This document shows positions 49,023-61,626 of a stretch of 64,000 nt of DNA, one piece after another (the first letter of the stretch is position 1; the number at the start of each line of letters is the position of its first letter). The DNA is from Colletotrichum lupini (taxonomy: Eukaryota > Ascomycota > Sordariomycetes > Glomerellales > Glomerellaceae), in NCBI RefSeq assembly GCF_023278565.1, contig NC_064682.1, positions 1,302,001 through 1,366,000 on the forward strand, written 5' to 3'. The translations under genes were made by a program, and so were the position numbers. The notes under the pieces are model-generated. The model did not search any database and had not been told where the DNA came from. It saw only the letters and a program-made list of their open reading frames with translations.

Positions 49023-50593
49023 CCTCCGCCGTGTCTCTCCCCCTAAACTCCATCTTTAACCGAGCCTCTAACCAACCCCCAAACCCAGCAAACATCCCAA
49101 CCCCCTTCCACCTCTCACAAAACGCCCTCATAACCTCCATCCTCTCCCTCTCAACCTCCCTCATCCGCCCCTCCATCCACCTTCCGCCCCTTCCCCCTTC
49201 AACAACACCCATCTCCCCCAAACCCCATATGAACTTAGCCTCACAAACAGGACAAAAGTACGGCGGCTGCCTCGAGTCCTCACCTAACCCACCTGTCCCC
49301 TGCATAACGCAAGCATAGTAAACACAATGATCCATCCCAAGACAGTGCCCAACCTCATGAACCGCCGTCCTCGCAACACGTGAAAACCACATGCCGTACA
49401 AATCCTCGTCCGCCTGCTTCTTATTCCGCGACACCTCCCTCGGAACAAGAACGTTCCTCGACACAGAAATAGCAGCGCCCATAGCCGTCCCCTTCACCTT
49501 CCTCAAATCAACAAGAACCTCACCACCGCCCTCCTTCTTCCCCTTGCCCTTCCCTTTACTCCCCCTCCCATCCACCTCCATCCCACCTCCCCCCCCCTCT
49601 CACCCTCTCCATCTCCTCCTTCTCCTCCCACCACTCACACGCCTCCATCACAAACCGCCCACAATGGCTCGCAGGCCACCCATGCCCCCTCTCAACCCCC
49701 ATAACCCCATCCATCGCCGGCCGATACCGAAACGAACTGACCGTACAAATCCTACTACCCCCAAACGCCCGTCCACAACAAAAGTCATCATCTTCGTCTT
49801 CGTATAGATCCTGCGCGATAAGCATACACGCGGCATACGCATCGCCCGGGAGTACCCCTGAGAGGGCGTCGAGGAGGTCGTTGAGGTTGAGTTGGTATTT
49901 TGCAAAGTCGTCGGGTGACGGGCGACATCTGATTCCGACGACGGAAGATCCCGTTGCGAGACCAATCATGAAGGCCATCTTCTCCTTCGCCTTCCCCCGA
50001 GGAACGCCCTCGTCATCCCACTTGACAAACCTAAACGCAGTAGGAAGAACGTTCACCGGAAGAGGATGGTAAAACGCCTCAAAATACGAGACCACATCCT
50101 CCACCTTCGGCTGCCCCAAACTATCCGCCGTACCGCCCTCCAAAACAGGAACCTCCCACTCCCTCATGAACCCAACTTCCCCCTCGACACCCGGAAAATC
50201 GGCAACATACAAAGTCTTCCTCCCTCCTGTAATCCGATTCCTCCACTCCCCGGAAGCCCACGCCCTCAAACTCTGCGGCGGATACCGCGGTTCCAGCGCG
50301 AGGTCGTCGTCGGGGAGGACGAGCGGGCCGGGAAAAGTGGAGGGGTCAGGCGGTGCGGGGCCGTCAGATCCGGAGCCGGGGCCGGGGCCGCGGCCGGGGT
50401 TGTTGGAGACAGTGGAATTGGAGGTACCAGCACCGGCATCGGCAACCGGGATAACCCTCCCAGACCTCGTCGTCGCCGCGACACGTTTCTCAACGGGTAC
50501 GCGGAGGAACCCTGCCCTGGAGCGGCCGTAGGCTGAGGCGTCGACGACGATGGATGTGTGTTGGCATGTTTTGGGCTGTTTCCGGGGCGCCAT
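49012..50593 (-). CDS. Archaemetzincin-type zinc peptidase (family M54), frame broken at a G9 tract
   Basis: The start is placed at MAPRKQPKTCQHTSIVV (50593), because 13 upstream codons are not family-like. The frame from 50593 stops at 49556; a second frame carries on from about 49590 to 49012. They meet in a C9 tract on the plus strand (49589-49597); eight instead of nine bases would fuse them into one protein of about 530 aa. The downstream part has HEVGHCLGMDHC with CVM and then CPVC, the archaemetzincin signature HExxHxxGxxHC...CxM...CxxC. Upstream LNDLLDALSGVLPGDAYAACMLIAQDLY fits the family's core. The C-terminus runs into the LTR at 49022: the last residues and stop come from the element. 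Archaemetzincins are intracellular metallopeptidases of poorly known substrate. Whether the frame break is real or an assembly error at the homopolymer cannot be told here. Confidence 0.8.
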
Positions 50594-53500
50594 GGTTATG
50601 TGAATTTGTAAGGTGGACGGTCGAGATTCCAAAGCGCTGACGGGAGATGCGGCGAGTTGCCTTATAGACGTCGTCCTCAGACTCTCACGTTTATCAGCTT
50701 TGCTGTGCCGTAGGATGAGTCATAAACGAAATCCCTAGTTTCAAAAGCTCGACTTCACCATTGTTCACGAAGCGATTCACGAAGACGTTGAGACGATACT
50801 TGGTGGGGGGGCCAAACGACCCCGCTTTCGGCGCTGCTGCCTACGATCCGGAAAAGCCACCAGACTCAAGTCGCCGTCTGCTGCCAATCTTTCACCTCAC
50901 CTAACCTCACCTTGCCTTGGCTCGAATTACCTGGGCTTGCTAGCTAGCTCCTCAAGTCCATAAACCGTCTACCTAGAACAGTCCGCCTCGCGAATGCCGA
51001 AGGCGAACCATGCAGCCTTGCCTTACGTTCCGCAAAACATCCCAGTGCGAACCATACTCAAAGTTCCCAGGGACGTGAGAGAGATAGAGACGCCTCGTCC
51101 CGCTTGCGCCTCAGTCGTCAAAGAGCAACAAATCCAAACCCACAATACCTCCCTCGCAACGCCGTCATTCACAGCTCTCAGGCGTATACCAGACCATGCC
51201 CCCAAATCAACAACGAGAAAAAGACCAAGAAATTCATGCAAACGCGAAAGGACGCCCGGAAAGGCCTCCTACATCACATCCCATCCGAGCAAGGCGTCTC
51301 GGTCCCAAAGAACCTACAAACCCTCACATATCCCATCCCTCTCTCACCTTCAAAGATGCCACAGCTCAACCTACCTTCGGACCCGGCATCCGCGGAATCT
51401 CTGCCCCTAAAGCTTGCCAAACCCTCAGACGAGGGGGGCAAAATACTGCTCACGCTCATACTCAGACAGCGACAGGCAGGCGCATAGATCCTCTCGAACC
51501 CTCAATCCTCAACCCTCAAAGCTCTACCCGCAGAGAGAACCCTTATCAGTCTTTCAACCAGCAGCCCAGCTAAGGTAAGGAACCGTGGGCACCAAACGGG
51601 AATAAAAAAGGGACCAACAAAGGGTCGTCGAAACGCCCTCCAGCACAAAGAGCGAGAAGGGAGGAGACACCCGCGCTCGGCCAGGTCCAGACCTCATCCT
51701 CTGTTGCTGCCTCGAGGCTTGTGCCCTTCTGCCCAGTGTCTCACAGCATTCCGTGCATGTGCCGCGCGAATCGACATGTCGCCTCCGATGTCGCGCTTGC
51801 GCTTGAGCAAACAACTCTGCATAGACCTCTTCACCCTTCTTCTTCTTCCTCCTCCTCCTTCTCTTCTCTGGGATAATTATGTTGCAACGGATAGACTCAC
51901 TCATAACCACAAAAGAGCGATGCCGCGCCCGCACCGCCGGGACCGCAAATCCTTCCTCCTGCAACCACATGGACCGCGCGACCCCACCACCGCAGGACTA
52001 CCGTCCGTCCCGCAATCCACATCCGCCGTCCGCATCCGCCGGGTCTGTCGCAGCGTGGCATGCCGAATCTATCTCTCCGTCGCGTCTATTGCAGAATCTG
52101 GCATCGCTCCTCCTTCGCTCTCCGGAACCAAGCCTCATCTTTTCGCGGGATAATTATCCCAAGAGCAATGATCGTGTCAATGCCACTCTCAAGAGACAAA
52201 GAGTCCGAGCCTTCAGGACTCACCAAGGCCCAGTCGCTCACCGATCAAGCTTGACCCATCAAACGCCCGCCATCTCTGCCCTTCCCGCTCGTCCCGAGGC
52301 ACACTACACTGCCCGTCAATCAACATCTCGTCACCGATTGCGCGCCCCGTCCCATCCCGTGGTTTGCCTCCCGTTGGCCGGGCGAATGAGGCGACGCCAC
52401 AACATGCTTGGACATCCAGAAGCTAAATAGCAACCAGGCCTTGATGTATGCCTTCTGCCTCGGGGGTAAATTCCTCCAATCCATCCCCCTGATGATTCCC
52501 TGAGGTTGTCCCACATCCAGTCGAGCAGTCGCAGCCAACCATGCCTCGGTAGAAGTTTGTGCGCGTCGTCGCGCGAAAGGAACCAAAAAAGCTAGACCGT
52601 CGCAAAATCTCGTGTAAAATACTAGTGACAACCCAAAGAACCATGAAAACACACACAAAGTATGTAAGCTCACCACACCATACGCGTCGTCGCCCGCGTC
52701 GCGGTTGGAAGTTCTCGACTCTGTAAGAGCAAAGCGCAAAAAAGTTTCCCGGCTCTGAAACCAGCCCGTCTTTCCCCGGAATCCCACCTCCGCGAACCGC
52801 GGCACCAACCACTCTGACCGAGCGCATCCCACCCGCATCAACCGTGGTGAACACCCAACACCAACGTCCACACCCCCTCCATCCCGTCCTTTCCCCCCCA
52901 CGGAGGAGAGACGTACGGTCACCCCAACGAACAGATGCCGTCTGCGGAACATAAGATTATTTCGTCTCTTCTCACCATGACGGGAGGAGCGCAGAGTTCA
53001 GCTCGCACGTCGCAGGGTCCTGCTCGTGCCTGAACCTAAAAAAGAAGACAAAAGAGCCCTGTCCTGCGATGCTGCACCCGAGGCACAAATTGGACGTGGC
53101 ATCGCTGCTGGCCACACGTGGTCCAATGGGGGAGCGAGGGTACCTGGCCAGTGACGGGATGTGATGTGATGGCCGCGGCGGCAACATCATCACCAGCAGC
53201 AGCCGTGGCATCGTATCGAAGGATCACCCTCATTCCCGATAGTTGTTGAGCGGCCAAGTAGCAGTGCACTGCGTTGTGCCTGACATGCCGTTGGGCAAAT
53301 CCTTTCCCCCGTCCGCGGACTACCGCCAACGGCCACGACGCTGCATCTCGAAGGGTGCCAGTTACAAGACGTTGCGTCGTCACCAACGACTTGCCCTTCA
53401 CCGGTTGGGCCTGAGGTGAAGCTACAATACAAACCGGACCAGGGCCTTACCAGTTGGTAACATTCTCTCGATCTGCCTAGGCCGGAGCGAAAAGTGAACC

Positions 53501-56500
53501 CAGCTCGAGGTTTCCGCAACCAAAGTTTATCGCTCGATATTCCCCATCAGTGCGCCGTCGTCCCCTTACCCCGAGATCACATATCGATCGATTCCGGGGT
53601 TTCGAATGTCTCGCAGCGAAAAGCACAGCATCTCCTTGGTAAGACGTAGTAAGGTAGAAAGTAATCTGCGGCTTTCTTCTTATCGCGGGTTGACGGGCGA
53701 TCACGGGGTCTCAGACATTGGTGGCGCCGAACCTTTGCATCAGCCCGCAGCATTCCTCGGTCCCGAAAGGATAAAGATAAAAAAGAATTCCCCGATTGAG
53801 CGTGCGCGCGCGCCAGTCCAAGCTGCCACGAGGGCGCAGTCTGTAAGGTACGGGTGGTTCATCGGAATTAGCATCGAATCCTCTGCTCTACATGCGCCTC
53901 GGTGTAAGTCAAACATGGGGCAGACAAGAGTCCCAACGCGCAAAACTCGGCCATTCGCCTTTTCGCGCGCAAGTTGCTGTCGCTTTCCTCTTCTATTGGC
54001 CAGTCCGGGCTTCAATGTCGGATTCTGGGCTTGCTGGCCCTGTTGAGTAAGGTATTATTGATTTGACTTTGACGCTGCAGCGCCCTTCCTTTGAATGGAG
54101 AAACGCAAAGAAGAGAAAGACTCTTCTATAGCTCTAAAGCGGGAATTGGCTTTTCATTCCTCTCTCTTAATTGACTTTTCAGCCCTCAAAAGCGCCATGA
54201 AGTGTTTCCCAGGCATCGCCGCCACCAACCCCAATATCGGGGATCGTTGGAATCCAAGTCATCCTTGCAGGAATGTTCCTCTGAAGATTTTGACAGCTAT
54301 TTGCGGTCACATCGAAGTCCAGCCATGCTCCCGCTTTGGGGACACTCGCCCGTGCACACACGCAATCGTGACACCAACTGTTGGCGCCGATGTCTCCCGC
54401 AACGCCTCGTGGCATCGTGCGACGGAGTCCCAAAAGAAACACCCCATTCTTTGCCACACGCCGCACCATGACGATGGATGGCCTGGAATGAGAGGCGAAA
54501 CCGCCCAGAAGCGCACCGAGCTTTCCGGTAGGAAGGCCGGGAACTTCGTGGTCTTCTGTCTAGGCGGCCTGTTTGACCCGAACCGCCTAAAGGCCATCCA
54601 TGTCTTGTTGAAGACGACCTTTCATCTCATTGAACGAGTAAATCATCCACCTTGTGAAATTATTCGCCGTTATTTCCCTCGTATCTGCCGGCATCAACTG
54701 TTGGGAGTCTAAGTAGACCCGTGAACCATCATCATTACCAAATAGAGGAGGGGGCGCACGCGACATCAGCATCATCCAGGTGTCGACAGCCTGGTTCCGA
54801 GGGAACTGTAAGCCGCTTCAACGGATGGCTTACAGGTAAGGACGCCACGCCCCTCGCTAGCTACCCTCTTTCATCCCAAACATAGAAGTAACCTACCGCC
54901 ACTGTATCATCCGAATTTGGATTCCGTCGGGACCGGAGAGTGAAAATTCTGATCCCTTTTTTGCCTTTTTCTGTTGAGATTCGAGTGCCGACCTTGGCTT
55001 GACGGCTTGCCTGCGGTGATGGGTCTGTGGCTTGCCGCCGACCGATGACTTCGAACTTCGAGAAAAGTCTCGCCGCATGCAGATTTTTCCAAACCGCTGA
55101 TGTCCAACTGTAAGAATGGAAGTACCTTTTCCATTTCTTCTTCTCCTTCTTCCTTCTTGGCCGAGTCCAGGCCGGTCCAAAGGCACCGGTCTTCCACGCA
55201 CGCAGGCTCAACTCAAAGGCCAAAGAAGACTCAGGCGAGCCTCCGCATCGGCCTTCTGTTCGGTCATAATCCCCCGTCAGAAATTCAGAATCGTCGGGCC
55301 CCCACCCGGTCAGCCGGCTTCGTTCCCTGACATGGATGTATGCAACTTTTTTCAGTTCACATGTGAAGTGGGCACAGCGAAGAGGCTGTTGGATGAGGGA
55401 TCCTTCTTCCTGTGGGCTTCCTCGATGCAACCGTACTGACAGAAAAGAATTGGGCGGTACTGCTGCAAGGTGAGGCTTCCACGCGCGCTTCTACCGGAGC
55501 CCTAAGGCTAGAGCCCAGGCATCGGATGGTATCCGTCATGCCCGTCACCGGCCACCCGTGTCTTCCCCTCTCGCTTCCGTCCCCTCTGCATTTGGTAATT
55601 CAGCATCGGCAAATGGACTGCCAATCCAACCCTCCATCAGGGCACGACTAATGCAAGGGACGCAAGACCAAGGGGGAAAAAACCTCATCTCCAATCCAGG
55701 TACCGCACCGGCGGGCTTGAGAATATCAACTCAACAAGTGCGTGCAGACTGCAGAGATTGTGACGCTGCACACCCTCTTCCGTACACTAGACACGGCTGC
55801 ACCAGTTAGGTGTAGTAGATGCAAGCTTTGGGTACAATCAATGGCTGTGCTCTCATGAGGGTGTCGAACCCCAGGTGCCTCGGTCTGCCAGGTTCTGACC
55901 GGCCCCAAATTTCTCGAGGCTGGCCTGTCTCCGGTCGACGGCGCAGCCTCGAGGACTATTGGGGCAAGCGCCCACGGGATTTGCGCCGCTTGCCGGCTTC
56001 GAGAGGGGCGAACAGGTAGACCGAAGACCGAAGACCGTTGGAGTGAAAGCTCTCGCCTTCGCTACACATTTTGCCCAATGACAGGCAAAAGGGACGAGAG
56101 CCAACGGAAATAGCAGAATGGGCTCCCTGGCCCGCACAAGAGAACTCCATCCATCGTGATCATGATATAATCACATCTCATTAGATCGATTAGCCAACAA
56201 GATGTCGTCAGATCTTAAGGAGGCAATGGTTGGGCGTGCCATGTCCCTATCTGGTTCCACCGGGGCTGGCCGGTGTCCCTCTTCGCGAACCACGCCGTTT
56301 GCTGAGTGAACTAGGGCTTGAGCTCAGCGGCGTATGTACGGACGGTGTTAGGTCAAGTCAGAGGTACCAGGCAAAAGTGTCGAGCATGCAATAAGCGAGC
56401 AAACCTGTTCCGCTGCAGCAAGGAAGGATCTGTAGCCCCACCTTGAGATTCCACCGGCAGGCCTAGATGAAGTGATTCGAGAGACGAAAGCATCCGATGT

Positions 56501-59500
56501 GCTACGGCACTGTGGATGGTAAAAAGTTTTCTCGTGCCGGGAGGAGCTCTCGCCAAACCCGCCGTATACTGTGTATGCAGGTCGGCCGGCATACTCAGAA
56601 GCCACATCCCTTCAGTTAACGACTGGAAACATTTTCGGGCGGCACCGAAGCCAGGTGGATAGCGAGTATGAGACATATTGCTACGTAAGGTAGGAAGACT
56701 TCGTTTGTAGAGATGGACATTTAGGCAAGAAGGTCATGGCGAGAAATTGCGCAGACCGGAGGAGAAGAAGAAGTTTTGTTGCGAGTTCTCGCGGTTATCA
56801 GCCAACTTCTCAGTGACGGCTGGATATTACGGCCGTTAACGCGCTGAACCAGGCGAGAGAGATGTGGGAGCTCTCTCCGCACAGCGAGGGGAAGAGTCTG
56901 TCGGAATAGCGAGACGTTACGAATGCATTGGCGATTCTTAGGGATGACTGTGCTCTTGTCTAAGCTTCGCAGTGGCCTGCCCTTGTGCCATACGGCTTTG
57001 ATGTTGTGCCGGTGCAGTGGCATCTATCCTTGAGACGGGAGTAACAAGACGGGAGGCAGGATAGGAAGGACGAGCCGACCAGCGTTGTCATCCGTGGAGC
57101 CACCTGATAGTGAGACTGGCCCCTAGACCTCGATATCTTTGCGAGACGTGGAACAGAGTTTGCTTCCAAGGTAGATGACGATGCTGGAAGCCGCATGTGG
57201 TGCCATTATCCGAGAAGAAGCAATGATGGGGCGGCCAGAAAACGAGGTTGCATTCGAGTCGTTGCTGAAAATTCAAAATTTAGAAGTTGGCCAAAGTGGA
57301 GGATCCTTGTTCAGAATGTTGGTGGATAATGCCGGACACACGTGGTATCGGAGCTCAGACCTGCGAGTTGAGACTTGAGAGGGGCTCCGCGTCGTGATCT
57401 TTGCTCCAAGGTCGCAGTGTGATGCTAGGGGGCTGTACCCGTAGCATTCCTTTCCTTAAGACAACACATGCAGCGCTGACGGGGGCAGTGCCAATTCGGA
57501 GCAGGGTGCAGCTGTCAAAGAGAGGGCTGAGATGTCGATGTCCAAGAAGAACATGCTTCTGTTCATGAAAACGCGGAAAGTGGTGGGTGCAAAATGACTC
57601 TCGATGCTGGATGAGTCTGGCCATGATGAAAGCACGATGTGACCGTGATGCCGGCAAGCTGATTCAAATTAAGCCTCGTCGATACGGCGAACTCAAAGCC
57701 GGCCCGCCTTTTCCCAAGCTGCTTGTTGAATCTTGGAGCCGTCGGGAGCCTCAAACCAGTACGTATAGGTAGCCGTCCACGGAGTATTCGATTAGGTGTG
57801 TACTCGTCGTTCAGCCAGGAACTGGAAGGGATCGACAAGCTGCGAGTCAACAAATGCCTGCTTTGACACATCCCAATGAGGCGAGGTAAAAGGAGATGAT
57901 CGCGCGACTCCGGGAACATGGCTTGCCCATGTCCGTTGCCCAGGCGAACTGGCATACCGGTCGAGGCGCTTCCGGGACTTCGGGGCAGTACTATATCTAG
58001 CGGCGAAAGACAGGGAGAGGACGTTCGTTCTACCCCGCCCCTGTAGCAGGCGTGCGTACGACAAGATGGGCGCCAAGCGCTTGACTGGCCAAGATCCAGA
58101 AATCCGCCTGATAGAAGCAGAGTCATTCACCAAGTTCCATCCATCCCGCCAGCCTCAAAGGAGGCGCTTCGTTGCCCTGAGTGAGGCTGCCAGCGTTTCG
58201 CTACAATATTCTGAACTTGCGACAATGGTCTCGCGCCATCGAGTCTCCCTGTAGCAGCGAGGCTTGGTAGGCAATATGGCCAACGGACACGAGGTGCTGG
58301 CTGAATCAAGTCAAAGAGGGAGCCTGGCAACTCGTAACGCGCTTCTCTTTGCGGCTTCAGCTGGGCAGCAGCGTTGATACGTTGGCGGCTCGCGGAGCAG
58401 ACGTCCACATTCCCCAGCCTTTTTTTTCCCTCCTTAAGAAACAAGTTGCATTTGTCATTGAGATCGAATTTCCAGGCAGCAGACTGATGGGGCTAGATTT
58501 TGCGGGGTCGGAACTTGGAAGACCAGCGAGTGCTGATGACCATAGGACAATTCTCGACCAACAATACTCAGCGCTTGAAGGAGCCAAGCCCACGGCGACC
58601 ATGGCGCTGCATCGGAATGGGAAGAGCTTCAGCAACCTGATATGCCTCGCCGGATGAATGGACAAGATACCGCCCCGCGTATCGAAAAGCATCCTCTTGT
58701 CGCAGTTCAGCTTTCGTCTCCTGATGTCCCGTGCGTATTCGTAGATGTGCGGCTGCTCTGTTATGACAACCACTGCAAAGCAAACAGTGTTTACCTAGGC
58801 AGCCCATGGGCGTGAGTTCGACTGTTTGTTGTGGTGCATTGACCTGAGTGGGGTTCTGCCCGTGTCGTAATAGCAGGAAACTATCGTAGTGACAGTCGCT
58901 GCTATGACCTGTCCACGGATAGTTTCGACCCTCGGTATCCCGCAAATCCATATGGGACTTTCGCAGGCCTCGTGAAGTTGCGATGGATAGCCCTGGCATT
59001 AAGAGGATGTTGTAATATCGGACCAGGGCGCAGCACGTCATTCGCCAATTGCGCCGTTGTGGACCACCAGAAGCTGGAGTCTAGGTCTTCCTTGGCCCTG
59101 CTCGACAATCGTCATTCCTCGCTCAGGTCCTGGCAATTCATCGAGATTCTCACCCGTCGATCAGGTCCATGTCAACTTGTCAGTTGGTCTCCGCTGTGGG
59201 CTGCACTGTTTACTGCGTATGTCGAATGGCACAGGCTTCTTGGATCTTAGAGCCTCAGGTTGGGTTTGAGGTACATGCTCAAAGCTTCCGAGTACGCAAG
59301 ACCTTTCGCAATCTGAAGGCCTTGAGGGTAGTCTTAGTCATGGCAACCGGTATGGAAGTGCATACAGGTTGATGAGGTCTACCACAGTAGATGTTCTTTT
59401 AACGACCACGAAGCTGGCTCTTCGCAGCTTCGTGACCTCGCAAAAATCGTATACTCCGCCCCAGATTGTTCCTTGGCCCAAGCCCATGTCGTGGGAAACC

Positions 59501-61228
59501 TGACTCTTGCATCACGGCTTAGCTGCGACTGCTCCGGCGTTGCCCAGAGAGGCGGCCCCCAAATTCCATCGGATCGTTCCATGCCATTCCATCAGCACCC
59601 ATCTTCTGGGGGCTGGTCACTATTCCTTAGCAGGAAGGAGGAAGCCACATCGCTCCCCGCGCCACAGCGTTGCGTTACCCGCCGACCTGGAACATACCCG
59701 CTCGCGAGGAGGGGACGAAGGCAACCTAGCGAAAGGCGGGTGAATCGTGAGTCGTGACTGGGGAAAGGACTTGACATGCCGAAAACGGATTGAGGGGCCG
59801 CTGGGATCCTCCAAAAGCTTTGCCGTCTGCGATGCTCGTCCAGAAGAGCGTATAGAGTATGGGGCCGTGATACTGGCATACTGGCAGTCCTTGATTTTGA
59901 CAAGCCGACCTCTACAGTTTTTGTCCATGATGGAATATCGCACCACAATGTCCGGCGTTGCTAAAGAGTCGATGACTGCACTGATGGGTACCCAATGGGC
60001 CACACGCCCTAGACCATACTTGGTGACAAGCACTAGCAAATCTTATCCACGTTACCCTTTGTTGTGCCCCGAGGTCCGCCGTTTCCGGGGCTTCAGTGCT
60101 GTATCCACACTGAGCTCTTGGTCGCTGCGCAGTGGAGTCACGAACCTCCCACTTGGGGGAAGTTCATCGAGCCCTGGCCCCTGTGGACAACGAACCCAAT
60201 CAAGCGACCGAAAAGCTGGGAACAACTCGACAATCGACCTCCAAGCGAGTGAAAAGAAATCTTGGAGAACACTGCGGCAGAGATGGCCAATGTGGAAGAG
60301 CCAATCGGGTAAACTATACCTGCAGCGAGGACTGCTGAGGGCTATGGGGACAAATGATTTGGTCGACTTGGGCATCGAACGGTTTGCGCACCAAAGAACT
60401 TGAGATTGGGGTACCATACACAATCGAGTCGAGATGCTGCTCCGGGCTCACGGTCTCGTCCCTTTGCCCGAACCTTTGGACGACATAGTTTTGAGTGATA
60501 TCCGTACCTTGTTCGTGTACCTCAGAGAATCATCGGCTTGTTGGCGAGTACACTGGGAGAATAGGTCTCGAAGTGACTGACGTTGAAGGGCGGTACCGGT
60601 CGGCAACTGGTCGTCGGGATAATTGCGACTGTGACGGTCGACCTCGTAATAGCTAGATCATTGTGCATGCATAATGCAGCGAACGAATCCAGCCGAGTTA
60701 TGCAGACCCGCCGGAGCCATGCTAAAGTGTCCTCGTCAACTGTCAGTGTCAGGTCCACCGAGCTCTTGGAGCCGGACCCAAAATCGGCAAAGCAGGATCC
60801 GCCTGGGTGGAGAGAATGAGAAGGCCCAGAACGTACAGATACTTGTCCCAGCAGAGCATGCCGTGAAATGGTGGGCATCTCTTTGGTTCAACCGCGGTGC
60901 ATGTTGGCCATGACCCATCCTCCTGTCAGTGGCTGGCAAGTCGCAAACGTCTCCCGCGAGCCCTCCTCCGGCCAACGGGGAGCACAACCCGTACCAGGGG
61001 TGAGGGGACATTGTGCAAGGACGCTTGACCATTCCTGTAGCCCCGGTCAAAGCAGAGGAAAACGTTGGACCGGGACCTGGTACCCTGACCAAACTCACAG
61101 ACAAGGGGAGGGGAGGGGAGGAGGCCGAGCTATGATCCCTGATGGCGAAGGAAACGAAACAGAATCAGGATTAGTGTTCTCGGAACAACAGAGGCGGTGC
61201 CAAAGCAGGGCAAAAAAGACGGCGGCCC
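50594..61228. other. Gene-poor region of normal composition
   Basis: GC-balanced, not RIPped, with many overlapping ORFs of 60-200 codons in all six frames. None has a recognisable domain, consistent codon usage or a convincing intron set. The longest (54095-54712 plus, 57563-58126 minus, 59747-60403 plus) overlap others on both strands. It holds a perfect 14-bp palindrome GGGATAATTATCCC at 52147-52160, a related GGGATAATTATG near 51869, a 7-bp tandem triplet (AGACCGA) near 56016, and a G-rich run at 61105-61124. It may be long promoter/5' leader or non-coding transcript territory. Confidence 0.4.
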
Positions 61229-61626
61229 CTAGGCCGAAGCGGCAAGAAGGCATGCCGTCACCGACAACAGGTGGATGCAGAGAAGAGGTTTGATACGTAC
61301 CCATGGTTCGAGCTGTTGTGATATCTGCCGGACGAGGAAATGCGGACCGTGAGGGTAGAAGAGGGGGCAACGAAAGAGGTGTTGAGGAAAGCCTGGAGGA
61401 ATCAGATCAGTAGCCATTAACTCACTGTGTCGGTGACCGAAAACTTACGGGCTACAGCTAGATGCCTCAAAGTCAACCCAATGACGAGCATTGAGGCTCC
61501 AACATTCCCAGCAATGAAGAACGTGAAAGCCAGGTTTGGCGGGCAGAAGGCGGGGGTGGAGGGGGGAGAAGCCCTGAACCCTGCCCCACTCCCTGTCTGT
61601 TCAGCCATCGACTGGCGCATGTCCAT
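61229..61626 (-). CDS. Possible small membrane protein (hypothetical, two exons)
   Basis: Tentative. Exon 61626-61449 and exon 61392-61229 join in phase across a 56-bp intron (GTAAGT donor, CTGATCTGATT near the 3' end, CTCCAG acceptor), predicting 113 aa. The first exon has a good membrane segment (LAFTFFIAGNVGASMLVIGL) and the second ends in another hydrophobic stretch (LLSVTACLLAASA). No family is recognised, and the surrounding DNA has many spurious ORFs, so chance is a real alternative. Confidence 0.22.

Noticed and set aside
54095..54712. 205-aa plus-strand ORF
   Set aside because: No family features, overlapped on both strands by ORFs of similar quality.
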